A stretch of 64,000 nucleotides of DNA from Abelmoschus esculentus (GCA_035048815.1 JAUCBN010000005.1:14658517-14722516), one strand, 5' to 3'. Positions 37,207 through 49,801 are shown, counted from the stretch's first letter. Numbers and translations: made by a program. The notes: generated by a model not told the origin, from the sequence alone.

Positions 37207-38735
37207 TTATATGAGCCGATCTTGATGATGATGCTGAATTGTACACTTTAATTGTAGGACCTAGGAAGGAAGGAAGTCTCTCGCAAGAAGTGGCTGCGAA
37301 ATAAATAATTAAGGATAAGGAATTAAAGTAATAGGTGAAATGAATGAAAGGAATAATTTAGGGACTGATATGGAATAGGGAGGATGTGTGGTGTTGATAA
37401 GGGTGAATGGATGTTCAGGACATTTTGTGGGGATGATAAAGGATTGAGAATGATGAATGGAATGAGAGGAAATGTAAGGAATGGTGAAATAAAAATAGTA
37501 TCTTAAAGATTCTCAAGGAAGAAACTAGGTTATAGAAAACCTAATCCTGAACCTTATATCGATCTTTAAGGGGTGGTGATAACGGACTTTGACTCTTTTA
37601 TTATATTCAACTAAAAGAACCCGAAGTATCAAGATGGATAGAAAAGGGGTGACGCCACAAGTACAAAAGTACTTGATAAGTCGATAAAGTTCTAAGAAGA
37701 ACTAAACGAGAGAAAATTCTCACAAGTAATTTTATATAATCTGAATGGTGTGTTTAGAAAATGAAATTCAAGTCCTATTTATAGTTTTCTATGGGGTTTG
37801 GATGAAATGGCCTTTAAATATTCGGATAACCATTCATTTGAATGGTGTCTCCCTCCAAAACTATTAGAAAAGATGTAACTTCTCGATCCTGCCGGCACTG
37901 TCTTCAGTAATTTGGCCATATCTCGAGCTCCTGATATCGGGTTGATGCGATTGAACATGCGTTGGAAAGATAAGAGATACGGGAACAATTTTTCATGAAG
38001 ACACCGAAACTCAATTCTGATTGTATCTTGCTCGAAAATGGAAAACAAGTGGACCATTATGAATCTGTCCAATGAAAAGTGCTATCTCTTTGTTTTGGCG
38101 CCCAATGTGGATAATGGACATACATGATGCTTGGTGAAGGGTAGGTGACTTTCGGGTGTTGAGCTGGGTGTGATAGCTAGAGTTGAGGTGAGTTGGATTG
38201 AATTGAGCTATCTAGTTGAAAGACTTAGCTAAAGTTTAGAGCTGAAATAAGCTAATCTGAGTTGCCTTTAGCAAAGTGAGTTGGTCCATGAGCTTCATTA
38301 TACTCCCTTCTAGTGTGAGGAGTGTTTTGGAGCTAATTCGAATCTCCTAAGGCCTCGTTTCGAATTATGCTTCATTTGAGCTCGTATGGGACTTGTGAGC
38401 TGACATGGAGCTATCCTTTAGTCCTTTAAGTACTGTAGGAGTGTTCCATGCATTTCCAAGCTATTCTGAAGTTGGCTCCTTGTGTTTCTAGCATTGCCTT
38501 CCATTTAGCTTAATTAATATAACTTAATATAAGTTTAGATCTAAGCTAAAACTTAATAATGTGGTCATATTGACTATTCATGTTTATAACATAATTAATA
38601 TAACTCTTAAGTAGTTTACTATAAAGTATATAAAAGTAATAAATATTGAGATTGGTAAAATAACTCCCCTTTGATCCCATGCGTGAAATGAAGCATGAAA
38701 GCATGAGATAAATGAGCAGAAATGTGCACAAATCA
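37207..38735 (-). mobile_element. CRM-like solo LTR, copy 2, with 5-bp target duplication
   Basis: 1,529 bp flanked by GCATG on both sides (37202-37206 and 38736-38740). On the minus strand it begins TGATTTGTGCACAT, close to the intact LTR's TGATGTGAGCACAT, and ends CTCATATAA, where TATCA would be expected. Homology to the intact CRM-like LTR is clear around GTGAGAATTTTCTCTC, GTTCTT..GAACTTT, GACTT.TCAAGT, TGATACTTCGGGTTCT and AAGTCCGT. A TATA box (TATAAATA, minus strand, 37776-37783) lies in the position seen in the intact LTR. No internal region remains, so it is a solo LTR. Confidence 0.82.
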
Positions 38736-41700
38736 GCATGTTAGGGTGAACGGTCCAATTGTTAGAGCGTATACCGTGATGGACAACCCTTCTCTTTGAG
38801 CGTATGTCGCGGTGAATGACCCGTCTCTTCAAGCGTATGTCATAGTGAACGATTACTCTCTTTGAGCGTATGTGGTGATGGACGACCCCTCTCTTTGAGA
38901 GTATGTCACGATAAATGACCCCTCTCTTCGAGTGCATGTCATAATGGACAACCCTTCTCTACGAGTGTATATCGTGATGTACTTCGCTGCTCTATGAGTG
39001 TATGTCGCGATGATGACCCGTCTCTTCGAGTGCATGTCATAATGAACGGTCCCTCTCTTTGAGCCTATACCGTGATCGATGACCCCTCCCGTTGAGCGTA
39101 TACGGTGATGGAAGACCCCTCTCTTTGAACGTATATCGCGATGAATGACAACCTCTCTCTTTAAGTTCATGTCATAATGAACAGTCCATCTCTTTGAGCG
39201 TATATCGTGATGGACTCCGCCTCTCTTTGAGTGTATGTCGCGATGAATGACCTCTCTCTTCGATTGTATGTCATAATGAACGGTCCTTCTCTTTGAGCGT
39301 ATACCGTGATGGACGCCGACGCACTTTGAGCGTATATCGTGATTAATGACCCCTCTCTTCGAGTGCATGTCTTAATGAACAATCCTGTCTTTGAGCACAT
39401 ACCATGATCGATGACCCCACTCTTTGAGCGTATATTGCGTTTAATGACACTTCTCTTCGAGTGCATGTAATGGTGAACGGTTCCTTTCTTTGAGCGTATA
39501 CCGTGATGGACGACCCCTCTCTTTGAGAGTATGTCGCGATGAAGGACCCCTCTCTTCAAGTGCATGTCATAATGAACGGTCCCTCTCTTTGAGCGTATAC
39601 CATGATTGATGACCCCTCTCTTTGAGTATATGTTGCGATGAATGACCCTTCTCTTCGAGTGCATGTCAAGATGAACAGTCCCACTCTTTGAGCGTATACC
39701 TTGATGGACTACCCCTCGCTGATTGTATGTCGCGATGAATGACCCCTGTCTTTGAGTGCATGTCATAATGAACACTCTCTTTCTTAGAGCGTATACCGCG
39801 ATATATGACCCTTCTATTTGAGCGTATCTCTCGATGAATGATCCCTCTCTTCACGAGTTTTCATAATGAATGATCCTTCTCTTTGAGTGTGTACCGTGAT
39901 CGATGACCCCTCTCTTTGAACGTATATTGCGATGAATGACCCCTCTCTTTGAATGCATGTCATGGTGAACAGTCCATTTCTTAGAGTGTATACCGTGATG
40001 GACAACCTTACTATTGAGCGTATGTCACGTTGAATGACCCCTCTCTTCAAGAGTGTGTCATAGTGAATGGTCCCTCTGTTTGAGCATATATGGTGATGGA
40101 CGACCCATCTCTTTGAGCGTATGTTGTGATAAATGACCCCTCTCTACGAGTGCATGTCATAAGGAAAAGTCCCTCTCTTGGAGCGTATACCGTGATGGAT
40201 GCCGCCGCACTTTGAGCGTATATCGCGATTAATGACCCCTCTATTCGAGTGATGTCATAATGAATGCTCCCTCTCTTTGAGCGTATGTTGCGATGACCGA
40301 CACTTCTCTTCGAGTGCATGTAATGGTGAACGGTCCCTCTCTTGGAGCGTTTACCGTGATGGACGCCCCTCTCTTTGAGAGTATGGCGTGATAAATGACC
40401 CCTCTATTCGAATGCATGTCATAATGAACGGTCCCTCTCTTAATGTGTATACCATGGTCGATGACCTCTTTCTTTGAGTGTATGTTGCGATCAATGACCC
40501 CTCTCTTCGAGTGCATGTCATAGAGAATGATCCTTTTCTTAGAGCGTATACCGTGATGGACGACCCCTCTCTTTGAGCGTATGTTGCGATGAATGACCCC
40601 TCTCTTTGAGTGCATGTCATAATGAAAAGTCCCTTCTTCGAGCGTATAGCGTGATGGACGACCCCTCTCTTTGAGCGTATGTCGCGGTGAATGACCCCTC
40701 TCTTCAAGCGTATGTCATAATGAACAGACCCTCTCTTTGAGCGTATGTTGTGATGGACGACTCCTCTCTTTGAGTGTATGCAGTGATGGAAGAATCCTCT
40801 CTTTGAGCGTATGTCGTGATGATTGACCCTTCTCTTTGAGTGCATGTCATGGTGTACGAACCCTATCTTTGACCGTATACCGTGATGGACAACTTCTCTC
40901 TTTGAGCGTATGTCACGATGAATGACCCCTCTCTTCGAGTGCATGCCATAATAAACTGTCCTTTTCTTAGAGCGTATACCTTAATAGACGACACCTCTCT
41001 TTGAGCGTATGTCGCGATGAATGACCCCTCTCTTCGAGTGCATGTTAATATTAAAGGTCCCTCTCTTTGAGCGTATATCCTGATGGGTACGCCGCTCTTT
41101 GAGCATATGTCGTGATGAATGACCCCTCTCTTCGAGTAAAAGTTATAATAAACGGACCCTCTCTTTGAGCGTATACCGTGATCGATGGCCCCTCTCTCTG
41201 AGCGTATGTTGTGATTAATGACCCTTCTATTCGAGTGCATGTCATGGTGAACGGTCCCTCTCTTTGAGCGTATGTTGCGATAAATGACCCCTCTCTTCGG
41301 GTGCATGTCATAATGAATGGTCCCTTCCTTAGAGCGTATACCGTGATGGACGACCCTTCTCTTTGAGCGTATGTCGTGATGAAAGACCCCTCTCTTCGAG
41401 TGCATGTCATTATGAACAGTCCCTTTCTTAGAGCGTATACCGTGATGAAGGACCCCTTTCTTTGAGCGTATGTTGCAATGAATGACCCATATCTTCGAGC
41501 GTATGTCATAATGTACGGTCCCTCTCTTTGTGTGTTTGCCATGTTGGACGACACTTTTATTAGAGCGTATGTCGCGATGATTGACCCCTAAATTCAAGTT
41601 CATGTCATGGTAAACGGTCCCTCTCTTTGAGCGTATGTTGCGATGAATGACCCCTCTCTACGAGTGCATGTCATAATGAACGGTCCCTTACTTAGAGCGC

Positions 41701-43247
41701 ATACCGTGATGTCTGACCCCGCTCTTTAAACGTATGTCGCGATTAATGACCCATCTCTTCGAGCATATGTCATAGTGAATGGTCCCTCTCATTGAGCGTA
41801 TATCATGATGCACGCTCCCTCTCTTAGAGCGTATACCGCGGTCAATGACCCCTTTCTTTGAGCATATGTTGCGATGAATGAACCTCACTCCGAGTGCATG
41901 TCATGGGGAATGACCGCTCATTTTGAGCGTATACCGTGATGGACGACCCCTCTCTTTAAGCGTATGTCGCGAAGAATGACCCCTTTCTTCGAGTGCATGT
42001 CATAATGAACAATCCCGCTCTTTGTGCGTTTACTATCATTGATGACCCCCTCTCTTTGAGCATATGTCGTGAAGAATGACCACTCTCTTCGAGTGCCTGT
42101 GATAATGAACGATCTCTTTCTTAGAGCGTATAGCGTGATGAACGACCCCTCTCTTTGAGCGTATGTTGCGGTAAATGACCCCTCTTACGAGCGTATGCCA
42201 TACTGAACGGTCCTTCTCTTTGAGCGTATACCGTGATGGACAACCCCTCTCTTTGAGCGTGTGTCGCGATGAATAACCCCTCTCTTTGAGTGTATACCGT
42301 GATGGACGACCCATCTCTTTGAACGTATGTCGCGATAAATGACCCATCTCTTCGAGTGCATGTCGTGGTGAACGGTCCCTCTCATTGAGCGTGTATCGTG
42401 ATGGACGATCCCTCTCTTTGAGCGTATGTCGCGATGAATGATCCCTGTCTTCGAGTGCATATCATGGTGAACAGTCTCTCTCTTTGAGCGTGTACCGTGA
42501 TGGACGATCGTTCTATTTGAGCGTATGACACGATGATTGACCCCACTCTTCGAGTGCATGTCATAATGAACGATTATGGATGATCCCTCTCATTGAGCGC
42601 ATGTTGCGGTGAATGACCTCTCTCTTCGAGCGTATGTCATAATGAACTATCTCTCTCTTTGAGCGTCTACCGTGATGGATGACCCCTCTCTCTGAGCGTA
42701 TGTCGCGACGAATGACCCCTCTCTTCGAGTTCATGTCATGGTGAACAGTCTCTCTCTTTGAACGTGTACCGTGGTGGACGACCCCTCTCTTTGAGCGTAT
42801 GTCACGATGATTGACCCCTCTCTTCGAGTGCCTATCATAATGAACGGTGATGGATGACCCCTCTCTTCGAGTGCATATCATAATGAACGGTGATGGATGA
42901 CCCCTCTCTTTGAGCGTATGTCGTGAAGAATGACACCTCTCTCCGAATGCATGTCTTAATGAACAGTCCCTCTCTTGGAGCGTATACCGTGATCGATGAC
43001 CCCTGTCTCTATTCGTATGTTTCAATGACCACTCTCTTCGAGTGCATGTATTGGTGAACGATCCCTCTATTTGAGCGTATACCGTGATGGACAACCCCTC
43101 TCTTCGAGCGTAAGTCGTGATTAATGACTCCTCTCTTTGTGTGCTTGTCATAATTAATGGTCCCTTTCTTAGAGCGTACACTGTGATGGACGACCCCTCT
43201 ATTGGAGCGTATGTCGCGATAATTGACCCATCTCTTTGAGTGCATGT
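38736..43247 (+). repeat. 33-bp/99-bp satellite array, part 3
   Basis: Same units and orientation as the earlier blocks. It holds the longest open minus-strand frame in the array (41603 to 40863, 246 codons of 11-residue repeats), with a second minus frame also open over the same stretch. It ends in CATGT (43243-43247), the left target duplication of the Athila-type element. Confidence 0.95.
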
Positions 43248-44580
43248 TGATGCGTGTAATAATAGCGCAACTGTGTAGTGTACACGTCACAAGTAATAAA
43301 GTGATAAGTATATTGTGTATCGTCTCCACAGGGATTGGTATACTTAATCTGTCTCCCCTTGTTCTCCTGCTCCTGAAAAATAAAGTAAAAACACAGATAA
43401 GTGGAATTGTCTAACTAAGTAACTAAATAACAAAACATAAAATAAAGGATGAAGAACGATATAGAGAAAGTGGATAGGATCCAGCTGCGTCAATTAATGG
43501 ATTCGATTGATCTTCTTCCTGTCCAATGCAATTACACAACACTGCTTCGGCAGTACTGTAGATACAACCTCGGCAGCATTGGTGTTCTCTGCCGCGGCAA
43601 TCTCTTGCTCTTGGGCAGATGCATCAAAGTTCAGCAAAGTGTCCGTAGTTGACTCGACTTTTCTCTAAGTCAGAGCGTTGTTGATGACTGGTCTTTGATG
43701 ATACCTCTCGGCGTGAATCAACGATAATCACCAACCAATCCAACACTTCCTTTAGCTTCTGAAAATCTTAACCTATCTCTAGGCCAAGTTAGTGTCGTCA
43801 ACATCGTACTTATTCCTTTCGTGAATCTAACTCTCTCGATGCTAGATAAATAGATTACTTACAAACTTCTCTCTCGAGCTTGAATGCAAGAACAAGGAAT
43901 GACAATAGGATAAGAAAACTTCGATATTATTATTGCATTAGAACAAAGAAACAAGAAACAATCTCCTCTCACTAATATCTACAACCTTCACCTATCCCTG
44001 AGAGATTTAGAACATAATGTCGATAAGTACAAATCTTAGGGGAAGGGTTTCTCTAAAATCGACTCTCTTTAACAATGTGGCCGACTAGGCTATAGATAGT
44101 CTTAACCTAGGGCAAACCTTTCCTAAATAGACTCTAACTTGGAGTAAGGAGCAAGTCTTCTACATGAGATCTGATGTTTCCAAGTTTACAACCTTCTAGA
44201 AAGCTTTTCCCATTCGGTCTTTGACTTGGGCTTTTAGTGCACTAGCCTGGTCCAATTGATGTGCTGCATCGTCTAGAATGTTCTCTATATTTTTGTCTTT
44301 CAGTCGCCTATCATGTTGATGTTGCCACTCGGGATGCTGTCGCGGCCTTGTCTCTGCCTCGGCCTCAACACTGCTTCACCGCTGTTTCGGCCCTGGATAT
44401 TCCTGCATGTACAGAATATGTAATAATATCTGCATTCTATATAAATTTCGTTTGTAAGTAGTGATAACGGAATATCTAATATTGTACAAAGAGTCCATAT
44501 TTCAGCTCAAGTTGGAGTATACTAGATGCATAAAGTGCCATGAGAAGGGTAGTAAATAACTGCCTTTTGGGCACTCGTCA
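43248..44580 (-). repeat. 3' LTR of Athila-type element
   Basis: On the plus strand it reads TGATGCGTGTAATAATAG at one end and GGGCACTCGTCA at the other, so TG..CA with short inverted ends. It matches 49802-51132. The LTR TATA motif present in the other copy (CTATATATAG) is altered here to CTATAGATAG near 44090. Confidence 0.9.
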
Positions 44581-44596
44581 AATACCCCCAAACTGG
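44581..44596 (-). other. Polypurine tract of Athila-type element
   Basis: On the minus strand CCAGTTTGGGGGTATT stands directly before the 3' LTR start TGACGAGTGCC. It is purine-rich with a G5 run and correctly placed for plus-strand priming. Confidence 0.65.
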
Positions 44597-45549
44597 AACT
44601 ATTGCTTGTCCTCAAGCAATGCAAGACTTCAAATTGTCGAACCTTACTCCCTTTTGGTCTTACTTTTCCTTTTATTCTCCCGACCATGGTCATGACCATT
44701 TCTCCGTTTTAGCCACTAGTTTACCCAAGGACTTTTACTAAGAAATAAGCTATAAGGCTAGGTGAGTGTGTGCGCTTTATGGATAAGGTTGATTCAAAGC
44801 TTTCTTAGATAAACTCTAAGTTCAAGACAAATAGAATTTGGACTAAAGCTGTCTCCTTAAAACAACAAGTCTTGAGCCATTTTCGGGCACCTCAAGATAT
44901 GCGTTTTCTATTTTCTTCTTTTTCTTATTTTTTTTTCTTTTTAACCACCTATTTAGCATACTAGAGCCAATTTCGGGCACCTCTAGCATGAAGGAGAGAA
45001 AAACTAGAGCCAGTGCTGGGCACCTCTAGTTTATTAAAAGAACTCCTAAATCAAGCAAGTCCAAAAAGTATTTATTTTCTTTCTAACCCTAAAGCAAGCT
45101 TCTAAGTTTTATTCCATGAGTATCCTATGGTTATCCCTTCAAAACAGAACTTGACCATGGTAAGGAGAAAGATTTCTATAACCTTAAAGGAGTAAACTAA
45201 AGCAAAGCTGATGTAGAGCAGTGGAAGATTAAAAACTGTAATTCAAGAAAAGAGAATATTGCCAAAAAAAATTCAAAAAAAATACTCCTTTTTCATGGTA
45301 ATGCCGCGATAGTAGGTTGCCTCGGCAGTGCTTCTGCACCTACAATACCCTCAAACTTAAACCGAGCATTGTCCTCAATGCTCAATATATGCGGCAAACA
45401 ACAATTTCAATAAGGAAATTGACAAAGATGTTAAAAATAACTCACCTCTTGGACGGTCGTTGGCTGGTAGAGGATACTCTGGCAGACCTGGTCGGCCTGG
45501 AAGGTCCGGTAGCATGAAACTATTGGGGCGACCTTGATGGGAAAAAGGG
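44597..45549 (-). other. Non-coding 3' region of Athila-type element
   Basis: No convincing frame between the extra ORF and the polypurine tract. It contains three hairpins of one family (listed separately), a run of T around 44917-44942 and A-rich DNA near 45265-45290. Confidence 0.6.
44870..45032. repeat. Three hairpins with one conserved 14-nt loop and different stems
   Basis: Hairpin 1: TCTTGAG (44870-44876) / CTCAAGA (44891-44897). Hairpin 2: CTAGAG (44961-44966) / CTCTAG (44981-44986). Hairpin 3: AAACTAGAG (45001-45009) / CTCTAGTTT (45024-45032). The loops are CCATTTTCGGGCAC, CCAATTTCGGGCAC and CCAGTGCTGGGCAC, all 14 nt. Both arms change together while the loop is kept, the pattern expected of a selected RNA or DNA structure. 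They lie upstream of the polypurine tract on the element's sense (minus) strand. Confidence 0.8.
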
Positions 45550-46632
45550 TTAGGGCCCTAGGGCAGGTGTTGTCTCGGTATAAGGGGCGACATTGACAAA
45601 GATGTTGGCTGGGAATTCTGGGAATTGTGCCCCTTGATTTGGGAAGCTTGTCATCATCATGTGGGCGAGAGATGTGTTGAAGTCGCGTTGGTACTTCGTG
45701 TAGTATTGCTGGCGAAGATCCATGGCTGCCATCCTCTGTAGAATTTCTTGGTAAGGGTCTGCTGCTGTAGGGCTCTAGGCAGATGTGGGTACTTCTACCG
45801 AGTACTGCCCTCCGGCAGTAAAGTCTGCAGTGAACTGCTGCAGTGTTACTTGGACAGGTTCTGCCTGGGTTATCTGCATGACTCGGCGACAAAAATCTTT
45901 AGACCATCCTGGCCGATTCGGTGTGTACTCGTTTGTAGCCTCGACTGGTACACCTGCAGCAATACATAAAGCAGAGATTAAAGAAGGGAAACATAAAGGG
46001 CCTTTGTCTTTCTTACCACAATCATAAATTTCTTGGAGAATAATTTCTCCAACATTGATGATCCTCTTGTTGATTATGGACTGGATGAGCACCAAACGTC
46101 TCCTGTCGACTGTGTTGTTGTGCGACGTGGGCACAAGACGTCTTTTGACAAAGGTGCACCACATCTTAGCCTCGGGTTTTAGGCTCAATCTTATTACGGA
46201 TCCTCTATGGTTACCAGTCTCCCAAGGGGTATCACCGTAACAAAGATCATCTTTGATCAATTTGAAGTCGACATCGATGACCTACTCATCAAAATCACTA
46301 TGTGCATTGGACAACGGAGTGAGGCCATAGCGTTGGTTGATTGCTTCGGCATTAAGGGCGACTGGCTTCCCTCGGCAGTGGACATATATATTTCCTTCGC
46401 TCGGCATATGGGCATAAATCTCTCGGACGATCGTGGCATTCGCTGGGGGAGGTTGGAGATAGAAGATTTTCCAATCTTGGAATTTGATTTTGTCGAACAA
46501 GAACTGTTCGATGCTGTAATTATCTTCATCCAAGTGTTGAAATCCTTGTTCCTCCCATAGCTGTCGGGCCACAAAAGAACGGTTGAATCGCTCTTTAATG
46601 GCGGTAGGATAAAAACGGTTGTAAGCGGCCAT
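45550..46632 (-). pseudogene. Extra ORF of Athila/Tat elements (putative plant transposon protein), broken
   Basis: One minus-strand frame of about 360 codons from ATG 46632 to a stop at 45550, with in-frame TAG codons near 46282 and 45775. The first part has RFNRSFVARQLWEEQGF and the middle part has MWCTFVKRRLVPTSHN..INVGEIILQEI..PSLISALC. I recognise these as the domain annotated 'putative plant transposon protein' (Pfam PF20167) that accompanies Athila/Tat gag-pol in many plants; its function is unknown. The tail after about 45770 is Gln/Pro/Met-rich. A TATA box 160 bp upstream suggests separate transcription. The assignment is from memory of the family, not a search. Confidence 0.75.
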
Positions 46633-47175
46633 GATTGTAGTTATTGGATGCCTTGAACGAAATCTGGAGTACTTGAAAAGATTGCTAAAAATTTCAAGAA
46701 GTAGATTAGAGCTAAAGTAATGAAGAGGAAGATTGTGAAAGAAAGAAGATTAGCAAGAATGTAAGAGTGGGTAATTCTAAGCAAGGAGCTGTTTATATAG
46801 GCTGTAAAAAATATGACTGTTAAAAATTAGCCGTTAGGCATTTACTGCCTTGCTGAACAGTTACGCCGCGGAGGATTTCTCGATAGAGAGTCGTTGCATT
46901 GTTTCTGCCCGTTAGGATTTCTGCGACTCTGACACAGTGCACTGCCACGGCAGCAGACTTCCTGCTGTAAAATAATTTTTTTTGCATTCGTTGCTTTATT
47001 TATCCTAAAAAAACTTAAAAACATAAAATACTAAAAATAAAACATAACAACATATAAAACTAGTCCTAATATAATAAATAAAATGGAAGGGAAGAGATTA
47101 TGTTACTTGTGGAGTGCATGTAAATGCATCTCCCAATTTGGTTATCTCTTTCTAGCTCGTATCTTCCTTCACATG
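46633..47175 (-). other. Spacer between protease end and extra ORF
   Basis: A 540-bp region with no recognisable protein. In autonomous relatives reverse transcriptase and integrase would lie between protease and the extra ORF; here they are absent. It contains the TATA box for the extra ORF. Confidence 0.6.
46791..46800 (-). promoter_or_regulatory. TATA box upstream of extra ORF
   Basis: On the minus strand CTATATAAAC lies about 160 bp upstream of the extra ORF start (46632), in otherwise GC-moderate sequence. It is a near-ideal plant TATA box. Its use is inferred. Confidence 0.5.
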
Positions 47176-49668
47176 TTAGCCAGTTCCTTCAATGCATTCG
47201 ACTTCTCCTTTGTGCTTTATTCGCTTATCGAATAGTCTACCGAGTGTGCTGCCCAGGCAGAATGTTTTAGTACCCTGGCCTGGTGTATGGAGAGCCTTAC
47301 ATTCTACTAGAGCGTCTGAATTTGTGAGATTGTGGAAGGCGTTCAACTTGACTTGTTGACCGTTTATCCGCAATGTGAGCTCGCCATTTTCCACATCGAT
47401 GATGGTGCATCCGGTAGCAAGGAAAGGTCAACCCAGGATGATCGGTGCATTATCATCGGCCTCACAGTCAAGGACAAGAAAGTCGACAGGAAATATAAAC
47501 TTGTCGACCTTAACCAGAATGTCCTCAATTTTTCCTTCAGGATGCACATAGGATCGATTCGCAAGTTAGAGCAGTACTGTTGTTAGTTTTGCCTGCCCTA
47601 TTTCATGTTTTTGAAAAATTGATTTGGGCATTAGATTAATTTCTGCTCCCAAGTCGCATAGGGCCTTTCCTTCGTAACCATCCCCAATCGCACAGGGGAT
47701 TGTAAAGCATCCAGGATCCTTTAGCTTAGGCGGCATGTGATTATGTAGCATGGGCATGCAACCTTCAATGGCTTCCACCGTTTCAAATTCCCCTAGCCTT
47801 CGTCGTTTGGATACTATGTCCTTTAAAAACTTGGCATAGTTGGGCATTTGTTCAATAGCCTCAACTAATGGCAAGTTGATTTGGACTTGCTTTAAGATGT
47901 CTAGGAATTTCTGAAATTGGTGATCCTGTTTGTGCTTTATTAACCTTTGCGGGAAAGGAGTTGGTGGTCTTATATCCTCCAGGTTTCCTTGGATATTGAG
48001 TTTAATACCTGGGGTGAACTTATCTGCAGCTGCCTTGGCAGGATGTTCAGTTACTGCTAGTTTTGCTGTCGGGGAAGTGCTTTCGGCAGGGTCCTACTCA
48101 GCTTCTGAGTCCTCGTGATGTTGCGTTTCTAGTTGGACTCTATCGGTTGAGGGCCCTTCTTTATCTTTTAACTGTAGGCCACTTCTTGTCGTAATTACCT
48201 TGCATTGCTCGTGGCCTAACACCTTAGCAACCTCAGTATTGCTAGGTAAACCCCCTGGTGGTCGAGTGTTTTGTCGTTGGGCAAATTGACCAACTTGGGT
48301 TTCTAAAGACTTGATTGCAGCCTCCTGATTCTGTAGTCTCATCTTAGTTCGATTCATGAAGTCATTAGTATGCTTCATGAAGCGGCTATTCTCGGCCATG
48401 TATGAATCAATCTTTGACATAAATGCCGTAAGAGAATCTGCCAATGTGTTCAAAGACTGCTGTTGTTCGACCTGCTGCTGCGGCATGGATTGTTGAGTGT
48501 GCTGCTGCGGCAGGTTCTGACTTTGGTGCTGGAATCTAGGGGCTTGGTTGACTGGATTTAAGGCATTGTTGGGGTTACTCCATAAAAATTTTGGATGCCT
48601 TTTCCAGGATGGGTTGTAATTGTTGGACATCATATGATTGTTCCTGTTATAATTTCCAACATATAGGTTGGTATCCTCATCTTGCATGTAATTAGATGAG
48701 TTGACTGCCTTAACCTCATGTATATTTTGCTGGGCTTGCATATTCTGAACCATCTTGGTCAGAGAAGCCAATTGTGCTGCCACCGAACTAGTTGTGTCTA
48801 ATTCAAGGGCCGTGTCATGGCGTCTCATTCATCCTCGCCTTGATGTAGGAAACTAGAAGTCGTTCCTTGCGAGTTTGTTCAGAATCTCAATAGCCTCCGC
48901 GAGTGCTCTATCCAAAAGTGTCCCATTTGCGGAAGCATCTAGTATTATCCTTGTGAAGGCATTGGTAGCATTATAGAACATGAAGACTTGCGTCCACAAG
49001 GGAAAATCATGTAATGGGTATTTGTTTAATAATTCTCTGTAGCGTTCCCACACCTGATACATTGGTTCATCATCATCCTGCCGAAATGATGTGATCTCAT
49101 TACGGATGCGATTATAGAGATTTTCCGGGTTGAACCTCGTAATGAATTCTCGGCAGAGTTCATCCCAAGATCTTATGGATCCTGCTGGGATGCCATTTAA
49201 CCAAGTTTTCGCCCTATTCCTCAGTGAATAAGGGAACAAATTTAATCTTAAAATATCTTCATGGACTCCTTGGGTTTTGAAAGAATTGCACACTTCCATG
49301 AAAGATTTAAGATGCTACCTTGTATCTTCAGTAGCAGACCCACTAAACTGTCCAATTGTATTCAACATGTTGAACATTACTGGTTTGAGCTCAAAGTGAG
49401 TTGCTTCAGTTTCCGGGGTGACTACGCTAGGGTTTAGTCCGTTTAGGTCTTCCACCAAAAAGTCTCTAATAGTGAGCTGCCTCGGCAATGGTCGCGGTAG
49501 TGGCTGCTGCGGCATTACTGGTGGCAGTACATTATGATTAACAGGTGGAATTTGTCCTCTTGGTGGATCATCCATGACTTGAAACAGGTTGTGCCTTAGA
49601 TGGTGTCCTGTGCGTTCAATTGCAGGATCCAAATCGTAAAATGGACCACTCGGATTTGCCCTGGTCAT
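47176..49668 (-). pseudogene. Athila-type gag-protease, one frame with six nonsense codons
   Basis: A single minus-strand frame of about 830 codons runs from ATG 49668 to 47176, interrupted by stops at 49315 (TAG), 48853 (TAG), 48829 (TGA), 48094 (TAG), 47566 (TAA) and 47428 (TGA). Gag core: FELKPVMFNML, GQFSGSATEDT, RLNLFPYSLRNRAKTWLNGI, SWDELCREFITRFNPENLY, LWTQVFMFYNATN. A Gln/Asn-rich linker follows. The retropepsin-like part shows IPCAIGDGYEGKALCDLGAE with NLMP, then PIILG and PFLATG split by the stop at 47428. No frameshift is needed to join the pieces. No CCHC knuckle was found, and there is no polymerase downstream. Confidence 0.85.
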
Positions 49669-49777
49669 ACACCAGATAGGTCAAAGTTAATAAAAAAATA
49701 TAAATAATTAGAATTAAAGTTAAATAAAGAATGGTTAAAGAGCAAGAAAATAAAGAAAACAAAAATTTAATTGCCAA

Positions 49778-49795
49778 TCCCCGGCAACGGCGTCA
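49778..49795 (-). other. Primer binding site, tRNA-Asp type
   Basis: On the minus strand TGACGCCGTTGCCGGGGA starts six bases after the 5' LTR. It matches the Athila-type primer site TGGCGCCGTTGCCGGGGA with one mismatch. Confidence 0.8.
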
Positions 49796-49801
49796 AAAAC
49801 T

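Noticed and set aside
40863..41603. Long minus-strand frames of 11-residue repeats (up to ~246 codons) as protein genes
   Set aside because: They follow directly from a stop-free 33-bp tandem unit. Two frames are open at once, and indels break them at random. No start context or domain supports a gene.
26476..43247. Regular short repeats as a possible CRISPR array
   Set aside because: Units are contiguous with no unique spacers and no cas genes, and the context is plant DNA.
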